A stretch of DNA of 52,948 bases from Prevotella sp. UBA2739 (lineage in GTDB: Bacteria; Bacteroidota; Bacteroidia; Bacteroidales; Bacteroidaceae). A program made the position numbers and the translations under genes. Positions 27,064-35,212 of the stretch are shown piece after piece (the stretch's first letter is position 1; every line of letters starts with the position of its first letter). The stretch covers positions 306 to 53,253 of the forward strand of contig DEJV01000069.1 in NCBI GenBank assembly GCA_002353525.1. Reading direction: 5' to 3'. Below the pieces are notes generated by a model. That model worked only from the letters and a program-made list of their open reading frames with translations, did no database searches and had not been told where the DNA came from.

Positions 27064-27071
27064 CAAATTTA
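27064..27071 (-). promoter_or_regulatory. Candidate promoter -7 box for SusC3
   Basis: The minus strand reads TAAATTTG, a full match to TAnnTTTG. The region 20 nt further upstream reads CATG and not TTTG, so a regulator may be needed. The start point would be near 27057, giving a leader of about 80 nt. Confidence 0.5.
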
Positions 27072-27194
27072 ATTTATATTTTAAAATGTGTCATGATAAA
27101 TTGTTTCACCTCTATTTTCTTTTGTGCCATGCCACCCTACCCTTCCAGCATGCGACATTTTGAAATGATTATGAGATAATTCGATAATTGCCAA

Positions 27195-27604
27195 AAGGGA
27201 AGAGAAAAGGGGGAGTTCGTGGAAGAATACCAATTAGTACGAACTACTACCAACAAATTCATGGCCGAAAAGAGCCCCAAAACTGTTGCCGAAATAGAAG
27301 AAATGCAATTTGCTAACAAATTAAGATGCGATTTGTTATGAAATTAAGACGCGATTTGTTAACAAATTAAGATGCGATTTGTTAAGAAATTGATGTGTAA
27401 TTTGCTAACAAATGAGAGTGTAATTTGTTAACAAATTGAAGTGTAACTTAATAACAAATGAAAAATGCGTGCCCAATCCTTGTACTCGAGAGGTCTTGCG
27501 GTGGTTCAATGAAGATATGAATGAACTCTCTTCCGAAAGCACGTGGAGTGATCATCAGACACCACGACTTGGATGACGACCTAGACGATGTCTACGACGA
27601 CTAA
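27195..27604 (+). pseudogene. Possible remnants of a decayed gene
   Basis: Two short protein-like stretches lie on the plus strand. One at about 27208-27340 reads EFVEEYQLVRTTTNKFMAEK and on to KTVAEIEEMQFANKL. A second at about 27487-27602 reads TREVLRWFNEDMNELSSEST and, after a frame change near 27570, ends DDDLDDVYDD before a stop. They are split by the 23-bp repeat array. I do not recognise a family, and chance open frames cannot be excluded. Confidence 0.2.
27316..27453. repeat. Six 23-bp palindromic units
   Basis: Six tandem units of exactly 23 bp (27316, 27339, 27362, 27385, 27408, 27431) follow the pattern ACAAATTAAGATGCGATTTG plus TTA, with partial units on both sides. Each unit has inverted arms (ACAAAT/ATTTGT), and unit junctions form TTTGTTAACAAA. 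Units diverge from left to right. There are no spacers, so this is not CRISPR. Confidence 0.75.
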
Positions 27605-27620
27605 ATCTATTTCATTAGAT

Positions 27621-27711
27621 TGAGAATTGAAGATGGAGGATTGAAGATGGAAAAATCTCAATCCTCCATTCTCAATCCTCCATTCTCAATCCTCCATTCT
27701 AAATTCTCCAT
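27621..27711. repeat. 14-bp tandem repeats with inverted copies
   Basis: TCTCAATCCTCCAT is repeated three times exactly (27656, 27670, 27684) and once with changes (27698-27711). Reverse-complement copies (GAGGATTGAAGATGG and similar) lie at 27621-27650, so the RNA can form a long hairpin. It follows the GH35 stop codon in the reading direction and may act as the 3' end of that operon. Confidence 0.65.
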
Positions 27712-27715
27712 CTAA

Positions 27716-29290
27716 TCAATACTCATACAATTTGACATGGAGGATTTTGTATTCACCCACACCAATGCGGGCATGACGGCCTTGATGGTCCTGATCGCCA
27801 TTGTCACGACGGATATAGCGGAAGGTGCCATCGTCGGCAATGCTCACTTGGTCGACAAAACCAATGCCCAAGCGCTTGCCCTTGAAAATAGGTTGCCCGG
27901 CGGCTGGTAATGACTGCTGACGATTGCCTTTTTCCACAAATCCATCCTCACCCAGCTGACGCTGCTGCTCTTGCTGCTTTTCTGTTTTCGTCTTCCACTC
28001 TACCACAATGCCACTGCCTGCCACAAGATACTCATGACGGCTCAGCCGGATGATGATGCCTCCGCCCTCGGGCCATGGCGTCCCATCAGTGGCTCGCGGA
28101 TCCCACGGCAGCGTAAAATTGTGACGACAGGTGAGCACCACATCACCGTCGGCGATGACCCGCTCTTTATCGTCCTCACTGAAAAGGAGTCCCCATGAAG
28201 GGTACTTCTCGGCTGCTCGCAAATAGGGCTTCAGCTGACGGAGCAAACCGTAGGCCTGGGTGACAGGCCGCGTCTCGGCGGCAGGGGCCTGGTCGATGGC
28301 GAAAGGCGAAAAGCCTACTGCGCGGTGCTCGCCCATGACGTAGAGGGCACGCACCCCGCTATTCTCACAGCAACGGCTCTCAGGAATAAAGAGCGGGTTA
28401 TCAGGAAGTGCATATTGGCAAGCCCATCCCTTGAAGCCTGTGTCGTAGATATCAGGGGCAAGCATATCGATACTCGGGGCATATTTTTTCCAAATGGGGG
28501 CCAGATGGGCTAAGGGACCGGCCGATGGATATTCACCAGGCTTACGGCCGCGGCTGTTCATGGCGGCATTCACATAGAGCGGCACATTGTAGATGCGGCG
28601 GGCAACCTGAGCCAGTCGCTCCACATAGCGTGCATAGTGCTCGGCCATGAAAGCCTCATCCCCTTCCAAGGTATCAGGATATTTACTCTTCCGGTGGATG
28701 TCCTCAGCCAGTGGCGAGTGGTCGCGGGCATCTTCGAGCATGCCAATCTCGTTTTCTATCTGCAACATAATGACCGTTTCCTTCTGTGGATCTTTTTGCG
28801 CAAGATGTCCTACAAGACGGGTGAACACTTTGCAATCTGCCTGAAAGACTTGTTCAGAGAAGGCAGAAGCAATCTCCAGAGGCTTGCCGCTCCTGGTCAT
28901 GGCACGGGGAAAACGTTTGACATCCTGCTTGAACCACAAAGGAGCATAGCACGACATCGAGTTTTTCCACACTCCGAACCACAGGAAAATCACCTGCAGA
29001 CGGTTGTCGCGGGCCTTGTCGATGACTCGATCAACAAGTGTCCAGTCATACTGTCCTTCCACGGGTTCTATCAGATCCCAGTAGGCTGGCACGAGCACCG
29101 TGTTGAGCCCGAGGGCAGCCATCCGGGGCATCACCTCATCGATATCCTCCACAGAGGTGGCTGCAGAGTTGGACAGTTCACCTCCGAGAATAAACAGACG
29201 ACTTACGTTACGGTCGGAATTTGCTGCGCCTGCATGGCAAGCGAACAGCATCATGGCTGCGAATAGCCAGAAGGACTTTACGGCTTTCAT
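27716..29290 (-). CDS. GH35-like beta-galactosidase family protein
   Basis: The product has 524 residues from ATG 29290, which gives a normal signal peptide (MKAVKSFWLFAAMMLFACHA) and starts 2 nt after the GH67 stop codon; a more upstream start at 29350 would overlap GH67. It has a GH35-like TIM barrel: early ELSNSAATS and LNTVLVPAYWDLIEP, acid/base Glu181 in LQIENEIG, and likely nucleophile Glu304 in LFIPESRCC, then a beta-rich C-terminal part like that of GH35 proteins with DUF5597. Family members release galactose or related sugars from side chains. As the last gene of the GH115-regulator-GH67-GH35 operon it probably trims decorated xylan oligosaccharides. Exact linkage is unknown. Confidence 0.85.
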   Translation of the reverse strand: MKAVKSFWLFAAMMLFACHAGAANSDRNVSRLFILGGELSNSAATSVEDIDEVMPRMAALGLNTVLVPAYWDLIEPVEGQYDWTLVDRVIDKARDNRLQVIFLWFGVWKNSMSCYAPLWFKQDVKRFPRAMTRSGKPLEIASAFSEQVFQADCKVFTRLVGHLAQKDPQKETVIMLQIENEIGMLEDARDHSPLAEDIHRKSKYPDTLEGDEAFMAEHYARYVERLAQVARRIYNVPLYVNAAMNSRGRKPGEYPSAGPLAHLAPIWKKYAPSIDMLAPDIYDTGFKGWACQYALPDNPLFIPESRCCENSGVRALYVMGEHRAVGFSPFAIDQAPAAETRPVTQAYGLLRQLKPYLRAAEKYPSWGLLFSEDDKERVIADGDVVLTCRHNFTLPWDPRATDGTPWPEGGGIIIRLSRHEYLVAGSGIVVEWKTKTEKQQEQQRQLGEDGFVEKGNRQQSLPAAGQPIFKGKRLGIGFVDQVSIADDGTFRYIRRDNGDQDHQGRHARIGVGEYKILHVKLYEY

Positions 29291-29292
29291 TA

Positions 29293-31218
29293 CTACTTTT
29301 GCGATTGATTGGCAAATGATCCGAAATACTTCAAGCAAACATCGTGCCATTCGCGGGCATTTTCCAACTGGTGGTCCATGCGTGCCTTCACTTCGTTCCA
29401 GCGCTGCATGTCGTTCTGGAAATAGGGTTTCATATTATCCCATACCAGGCAGAAACGCTCCACATCACGCACGCCGTTGTTATATTTCTCTTGCATTTCC
29501 TGCCAGAGAGTGAGACCACTGCGCATCTGATAATTCCAAGGCACATGGTGGAACCATAACAGATACTCCTCAGGACATGTCTGCAGGTCGTTGTATATCT
29601 CATTGAGCGGCTTACGATACTGACTGACAGCATCGGAACCCTTAGAGCTACGGTCGAAGCCAACGCCCTGAGCATCGGCCTTATGATAATAGACGGGACA
29701 CCACTCAATGGGATATTCAGCCTTGAAACCGTCGGGCTCAGGTCCGTAATGATGGTCGAACTTAAAGATATGGTGCAGTCCTAGCGGCATCATATAGTTC
29801 ACACAGGCCTCGCGGCTCTCCATCATCACGCGCTGCATGGGCTCTACAAATCCCTTTTCATGCGTAAATGTCTGGTGGAGCCATTCACGGGCAATGCGTT
29901 CGCTCTTGAGGAACGGATTCCATGCCAGGCGGCCGAAGGCATACCAGTTGGCCTGTGAGAAATGGTGGCCGCACCAGTTGGCATCGTCGCCGATGTTGGC
30001 TACACCGGCAATGCCACGGAGTTTGGAGGGATGCACATAGGTGAAGAACTCACGCCACATAGGAGCGAGATAGACCAAATGACGCGACTGTCCGAGGTAC
30101 TCTTGCGTAATCTGCAGCTCCACCATGTTGGGTGTCTGCACGATCTGGTCGAAGATAGGACTGTAAGGCTCGCGCGGCTGGAAGTCGAGCGGGCCGTTCT
30201 TGGTCTGCAAGATGACATTGTCGCGGAACTGTCCGTCGAGGGGCTTAAACTCAGAGACGGCCTGTTTCACCCGGTCTTCGCCCTTGTGTTTGGCACCATA
30301 GACGAAGCAACGCCACATCACGATGCCGCCATGGGGCTTCAGCGCATCGGCCAGCATGTTGGCACCGTCGGCATGCGAGCGGTTGTAATCGAAGGGACCG
30401 GGTTGTCCCTCACTGTTAGCTTTGACGAGGAATCCGCCAAAGTCGGGTATGAGCTTATAAATCTCGTCAGCCTTTTTCTTCCACCATCTCATGACACTCT
30501 TGTCGAGCGGGTCGGCAGTCTTGGTAGCCTTCAGTGCCATGGGTGAGGCAAAGTTGATGCTCAGATATACGCGGATGCCATAGGGCCGCAGAATATTGGC
30601 GATACGCTTCACCTCATTCAGATAAGTCTTGGTGAGGACCTTGGGCGAGGCATTCACGTTGTTGAGCACAGTGCCGTTGATGCCGATGCTGGCATTAGCG
30701 CGTGCATATTCTATCAGATGCTGGGTATTAACCCCGGAAAGGCCTGCCTGATTTTCAGCCCAAAAGATGCTTTTCCCGGCATAGCCTCGCTCAATGGTTC
30801 CGTCGAGATTGTCCCAATGGTTGAGCAGACGGAGGGAGAAGGAGGGCTTCTGGGTGATGGGTGATGAATGTTGGGTGTTGATGGCTTGTTGTTGGCGCAG
30901 CAGTTCGTAGGTGCCGTAGAGCAGGGCGATGTCGGTGGCAGCCTGAATGGTGGGCACGTCGTTGGCCCAAGCGATGGTAAAACCGTCGTTGCCTAAGGTA
31001 CTCAGCAGGGCAGGATCCTTCTGAAGGGTGACTTCGCGACCAACAAAATAACGGTGTAACTCATCGACGGCAATGCGGATGGTGGCCGAAGTGGACGGGG
31101 CATTCACCTTTGCCTGGTTGAGCTCGGGATAGCCGAGCCACAGTTGATGACCGTCGTTGGCCCGTACGCCGATGGCGATGAGCAGAGCCATGATAATGAT
31201 AGAAAGAGGTTTATTCAT
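29293..31218 (-). CDS. aguA: GH67 alpha-glucuronidase
   Basis: The 641-residue enzyme removes (4-O-methyl)glucuronic acid from the non-reducing terminal xylose of xylo-oligosaccharides. The family is clear from HQLWLGYPEL near the start, the N-terminal GH20b-like domain and the catalytic barrel. Likely catalytic residues are acid Glu270 (KANSEGQPGP) and the pair Asp345 (NGPLDFQP) and Glu373 (ITQEYLG); their spacing of 28 matches known GH67 enzymes. A signal peptide (~1-20) suggests the periplasm. Its ATG overlaps the stop codon of the regulator gene (ATGA), and GH35 starts 2 nt after it, so translation is coupled. It complements GH115 in the same operon, which acts on internal side chains. 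Confidence 0.96.
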   Translation of the reverse strand: MNKPLSIIIMALLIAIGVRANDGHQLWLGYPELNQAKVNAPSTSATIRIAVDELHRYFVGREVTLQKDPALLSTLGNDGFTIAWANDVPTIQAATDIALLYGTYELLRQQQAINTQHSSPITQKPSFSLRLLNHWDNLDGTIERGYAGKSIFWAENQAGLSGVNTQHLIEYARANASIGINGTVLNNVNASPKVLTKTYLNEVKRIANILRPYGIRVYLSINFASPMALKATKTADPLDKSVMRWWKKKADEIYKLIPDFGGFLVKANSEGQPGPFDYNRSHADGANMLADALKPHGGIVMWRCFVYGAKHKGEDRVKQAVSEFKPLDGQFRDNVILQTKNGPLDFQPREPYSPIFDQIVQTPNMVELQITQEYLGQSRHLVYLAPMWREFFTYVHPSKLRGIAGVANIGDDANWCGHHFSQANWYAFGRLAWNPFLKSERIAREWLHQTFTHEKGFVEPMQRVMMESREACVNYMMPLGLHHIFKFDHHYGPEPDGFKAEYPIEWCPVYYHKADAQGVGFDRSSKGSDAVSQYRKPLNEIYNDLQTCPEEYLLWFHHVPWNYQMRSGLTLWQEMQEKYNNGVRDVERFCLVWDNMKPYFQNDMQRWNEVKARMDHQLENAREWHDVCLKYFGSFANQSQK

Positions 31219-34200
31219 TGTGGGTTGTGTTTAGATTTCTCTGCATATTCGGTAGGCGTCATGCCATAGTGTTTCTTGAACACGGTGGAGAAGTGGGTCT
31301 GGTTGTTGAATCCCACGGAGTAGGCCACCTGAGTGACGTTGATCTTCCCCTCGCGGATGAGACGGGCAGCCTGCTCGAGCCGCAGGTTGCGGATGAACTC
31401 GCCGGCGGAGATGCCCGTCATCTCTTTCATCTTCCGATGGAGCTGGGCACGGCTGATGCCCACCTCGCCAGTGAGGCGCTCCACATTGAAATCGGGATCG
31501 GAGAGATTCTCGTTGATGCACTTCATGATGCGCTCCATGAGGGCATCGTTATTGCCTTTCACCTCCACATTCTCTATTTTGTCTTCCTGCTGCTGGGCGC
31601 CGGTGAACTTACCGCGCAGACGCCGCACATTGTCGATGAGATTGTCGACGAGGATATGCAGCTCTTGCATGTTGAAGGGCTTGGCCAGGAAGGCGTCGGC
31701 GCCCTTCTTAAGTCCTTCCAGACGGTCGCTGACTTCGGCTTTGGAAGTGAGCAGGATGACGGGAATATGGCTGATGTTGGTATTGCTTTTCAGTTGTTTG
31801 AGCATGGTGATGCCATCCATCTCGGGCATCATTACGTCGGTGACCACCAGGTCGTAGCCATTGCCCGTGAGAAGCATCTTCAGCGCCTCTTTGCCGTTGG
31901 CTGCAATGTCGATGCGATACCAATTGCCCAACTCATTTTTGATGTATTGGGCCACCTCGCGGTCGTCGTCGACCACCAGCAACCGGAAGTTCTTAGAGGC
32001 TTGTTTCCTGTCGGTAGCACTGCCAGGCTGCTCCTGTGGAGTGCCGTCGTCAATCTCCTCGGGTTTGAGATGGGCCTTCCCCATGGGGATGCGCACCTCG
32101 ACATATGCCCCCTGACGACCGTCGGTACGGTTGTGAGCCTTGATTTGTCCGCCATGCATCAGCACGATGGCGCGGCTGAGGTTGAGGCCGATGCCCGTGC
32201 CCTCAATGTGCAGGGAGTTGGAGTTCTTGCCCTGATAGAACCGCTCGAACAGTTTCTCGGTGTTCTCGTCCTTAAAGCCAATGCCGCTGTCGACAATCTG
32301 AATGATGACCTGCTTGTCGGACTGCGAGAGTTCGACGCGGACCTCGCCGCCGTCGAAGGTGTACTTGAAAGCATTGGAAAGCACATTCGAGATGACCTTG
32401 TCGAACTGGATGCGGTCGATCCACGCCATGATAGGCTGCGACCCAGCTGCGGTGTCATTGCCGGCGGTGTGGAAAGAGAACTGGATACCGCGCTGACGGG
32501 CATTATACTGATAGAGCGAGCAGATGCCCGAGAGGAATGCGGCCATATCGGTAGCGGTGCAATGCAGGTGCATCTGGTTTTTATCGATCTTGCGCTCGTC
32601 GAGTATCTGGTTCACCAGCAACAGCAACCGCTGGGCATTGCGGTCGATGGTCTCGATGTCGTTGAGACTCTCCTTGTCGGTGATGCGCTCTCTGAGTTTG
32701 TGCAGAGGCCCCATGATGAGGGTGAGCGGCGAGCGTATGTCGTGGGTGGCATTGATGAGGAAGCGCATCTTCTGCTCGTCAAGGTCGGCACGCCGCTTCT
32801 TGTCGGTGAAAACCACCAACAGGGCCAGGGCGCCCAATGCCAGCAGGGTGTAGATGAGATAGGCCACGGTTGAGGCATACCAGGGCGCGCGGACGATGAC
32901 GGTGACGGTGCAGGTGTCTTTCGAGTAGATGCCGTTGCTCATGGCCCGCACCTCGATGACATACTTACCGGGTTTCATGCGATTGAACGAGATGCTGTTG
33001 TTGCCTTCCATCATTGTGGTCCAGCTGCCATTGTTCAACCGGTACTCGTAGGTAATGTTCTCCGCATTCCGGTAATTCAACATCGAGAATTCCAACACAA
33101 AAGAGTTTTGGTCGTAGGGTATCTCGAAACGATTGGCCAGACAACTGACGGGCTTGCCGTCGATGATGAAGTTGGTGAGGCTCACCTGTCCGCTCAGATC
33201 GGCAGAACTGCCTCGCACATCGTCGGGATAGAACGAGATGATGCCCTCGTTGCTGCCATAGCAAATGCGGTCGTCGGCGGTATGGATGACGGCACCCACG
33301 GTGTACTCGCGCGCTTCGAGGCCGTTGCCATGAATATGGCTGATGAGACGGTTGTTCTGCTGGTCGTATTGCCAGATGCCATTGGCGGTACTCATCCACA
33401 GGTCGCCGCTCCGCGAGCGGGTAATGGTATAAATGGGTTTGTTCTCTATCTCCTTCAAGCCTGGATAGCGCTCTGCCCGGTTGGTAGAGCGGTCGTAGCG
33501 GTACAAGCCGTTGGTGGTGCCGATGAGCATAGTGCCCTCCTGCATCTCGCAGAGCGAGTAGCACTGAATGCCCTTGAGCTGGAGGTCCCAGCCGAAGATG
33601 CGGAAATTCTGGTCGGCAGGGTTCATGACGCACAGGCCACTGGAGGTTGCTATCCACAGAAGGCCACGACTGTCGAGACAGAAAGCCTTCACCCAGTCGT
33701 TGCACAACCCGCCTTTCTGCGGGTCTACCTGATACATGCTAAGCTGGCGCGACTGACCCGTATGGGTGTCGTAGATGCAGAATCCCTTACCGTAGTTGCA
33801 GATATAAAGCGTGCCCTCTCCATCGTCGGTCATGCAGTTGATGCCCCATCCGTCGACTGTCAGACGGGGAATGCTGATGCCCGTATTGGGATTGTAGCTG
33901 TAGAGGGTGTTCTCGCTGCCCACCCAGTAGTGCCCCTGCTTGTCGCGGTAGATGCAGTTGGCACCTGCCGGCGTGGCTGCCGCAGGACGAATCTTGCCTG
34001 CCTGGTCGAAAAAATAGATACCGCTTTTCTGCACCGTGCACCACACACCGCCATGCTCGCCTTCGGCCACGCTCGACACACTGCTGCCCAACACATAGTT
34101 CTGGGCAGAGAAACGCCAGGTATGGAAGGCTTCTTTGCCCTGATTCATCTCGAAAAGGCCTTTTTTGTAGCAGCTCACCCACAGATTGTGGTCTTTGTCC

Positions 34201-35129
34201 TCAAAGATATGGTTCACATTGGCCGAGGCCAGGTCGTACTGGGTATTGTGGTTGTCGACTTGCTGCAGCGTCTTGCTGTGCTTGGGAATGACAAGCAGTC
34301 CGCGCCCCGACGTACCCAGATAGATATTCCCCTCGTGATCGACCAGGGCTCCACGGATGGAGACCTTGCTGTCGAGGGCCTTCATGTCGTAACCGGCATC
34401 GGTGAGCTGGCCTGTGGCATAGTCGTAGCGCAGGATGCCATACATGCAGATGGCCAGGAAACCCTTGCTGCCCAAGCGCAGGAAACTCACTACAGGTCCG
34501 TAGGGCGACTGGTAGTCCTTGGTGGCGGTAGGATGGAGGTTGCTGACCTTGATACGGCTGATCATAGATGTCTGATAACCACGCCAGAGGTTGTGCTGGT
34601 CGTCCTCGAAGATGACGGTGAGGAAATCGTTTTCCTTCCGTCCAGAGAAGGATGTCTCGTGCGAAATATGCTGTTGTCCTGCACGCACAGAAAACAATCC
34701 GTAACCCGCCGAGCCAATCAGAATATTGCCGTCGGCATCTTCGAGCAGGCATTCCACACGCGGGTGACGGCCCTCTGGGAAAGGATAGCGCACAAAAGCA
34801 TTTTTCTGATAGTCGAACCGGCAGAGGCCCTTGGCGGTGCCAATCCACAGCTGATGATGGCGGTCGACCAGCATGCGCGACACATCGTTGTCGGCGACGG
34901 TGGTAGAGTCGTCCTTGTCGTAGAAGAAATGCGTGAAGCGATAGCCGTCGAACTTGTTCAGTCCATACTGCGTACCTATCCAGATGAATCCATAATGGTC
35001 TTGTATGATATTGTCTATCATACTGCTCGACAGTTTGTCGGCCGTATAGAGGCGTCCGCTGTCGCTATGAGCGGGCGACACTGTCAACAAGACGCCCACT
35101 AACAGGAAGATATATCGGATGGTACTCAT
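31215..35129 (-). CDS. Hybrid two-component system regulator (HTCS)
   Basis: The 1304-residue protein joins sensor and response regulator. It has a signal peptide (~1-22), a periplasmic sensor of two-component-regulator propellers (WIGTQYGLNKFDGYRF, LWIGTAKGLCRF and further repeats) and a Y_Y_Y domain (~650-745), then a membrane segment (~753-774). The histidine kinase follows with His796 (NATHDIRSPLTL) and ATP-binding Asn919 (SNAFKYT). A receiver domain with Asp1098 (VVTDVMMPEMDG) and a C-terminal AraC-type DNA-binding domain (~1195-1300, GFNNQTHFSTVFKKHYG) complete it. Such proteins sense an oligosaccharide in the periplasm and switch on their utilisation genes; XynR of Prevotella is one for xylan. 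It lies inside the enzyme operon, between GH115 (83 nt) and GH67 (ATGA overlap), which implies self-induction. Confidence 0.97.
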   Translation of the reverse strand: MSTIRYIFLLVGVLLTVSPAHSDSGRLYTADKLSSSMIDNIIQDHYGFIWIGTQYGLNKFDGYRFTHFFYDKDDSTTVADNDVSRMLVDRHHQLWIGTAKGLCRFDYQKNAFVRYPFPEGRHPRVECLLEDADGNILIGSAGYGLFSVRAGQQHISHETSFSGRKENDFLTVIFEDDQHNLWRGYQTSMISRIKVSNLHPTATKDYQSPYGPVVSFLRLGSKGFLAICMYGILRYDYATGQLTDAGYDMKALDSKVSIRGALVDHEGNIYLGTSGRGLLVIPKHSKTLQQVDNHNTQYDLASANVNHIFEDKDHNLWVSCYKKGLFEMNQGKEAFHTWRFSAQNYVLGSSVSSVAEGEHGGVWCTVQKSGIYFFDQAGKIRPAAATPAGANCIYRDKQGHYWVGSENTLYSYNPNTGISIPRLTVDGWGINCMTDDGEGTLYICNYGKGFCIYDTHTGQSRQLSMYQVDPQKGGLCNDWVKAFCLDSRGLLWIATSSGLCVMNPADQNFRIFGWDLQLKGIQCYSLCEMQEGTMLIGTTNGLYRYDRSTNRAERYPGLKEIENKPIYTITRSRSGDLWMSTANGIWQYDQQNNRLISHIHGNGLEAREYTVGAVIHTADDRICYGSNEGIISFYPDDVRGSSADLSGQVSLTNFIIDGKPVSCLANRFEIPYDQNSFVLEFSMLNYRNAENITYEYRLNNGSWTTMMEGNNSISFNRMKPGKYVIEVRAMSNGIYSKDTCTVTVIVRAPWYASTVAYLIYTLLALGALALLVVFTDKKRRADLDEQKMRFLINATHDIRSPLTLIMGPLHKLRERITDKESLNDIETIDRNAQRLLLLVNQILDERKIDKNQMHLHCTATDMAAFLSGICSLYQYNARQRGIQFSFHTAGNDTAAGSQPIMAWIDRIQFDKVISNVLSNAFKYTFDGGEVRVELSQSDKQVIIQIVDSGIGFKDENTEKLFERFYQGKNSNSLHIEGTGIGLNLSRAIVLMHGGQIKAHNRTDGRQGAYVEVRIPMGKAHLKPEEIDDGTPQEQPGSATDRKQASKNFRLLVVDDDREVAQYIKNELGNWYRIDIAANGKEALKMLLTGNGYDLVVTDVMMPEMDGITMLKQLKSNTNISHIPVILLTSKAEVSDRLEGLKKGADAFLAKPFNMQELHILVDNLIDNVRRLRGKFTGAQQQEDKIENVEVKGNNDALMERIMKCINENLSDPDFNVERLTGEVGISRAQLHRKMKEMTGISAGEFIRNLRLEQAARLIREGKINVTQVAYSVGFNNQTHFSTVFKKHYGMTPTEYAEKSKHNPQ

Positions 35130-35212
35130 GCCTGATGCTTTATTTCTTTTTAATTATACATTCTCTAGTCCCGAGGGTACGAAGGTGCGAGGGAGCGAGC
35201 AATTCTCAATTC

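Larger units (their letters stand above)
26975..27715. other. Gene-poor region of 740 nt upstream of SusC3
   Basis: It holds the SusC3 promoter region (27064-27071), possible fragments of a decayed gene (27195-27604), a 23-bp palindromic array (27316-27453) and 14-bp tandem repeats (27621-27711). No intact gene was seen. Confidence 0.6.

Noticed and set aside
27316..27453. CRISPR array
   Set aside because: Units follow each other directly without spacers, and units diverge gradually. No cas gene is near. The same applies to 52899-52948.
33108..35102. Very long open frame (664 codons) opposite the HTCS gene
   Set aside because: It lies fully inside a clear HTCS gene on the other strand and has no family motifs. 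Long antisense frames of this kind also occur opposite SusC1 (4579-5976), GH115 (35135-36469) and porU (44642-45883); they follow from codon use.
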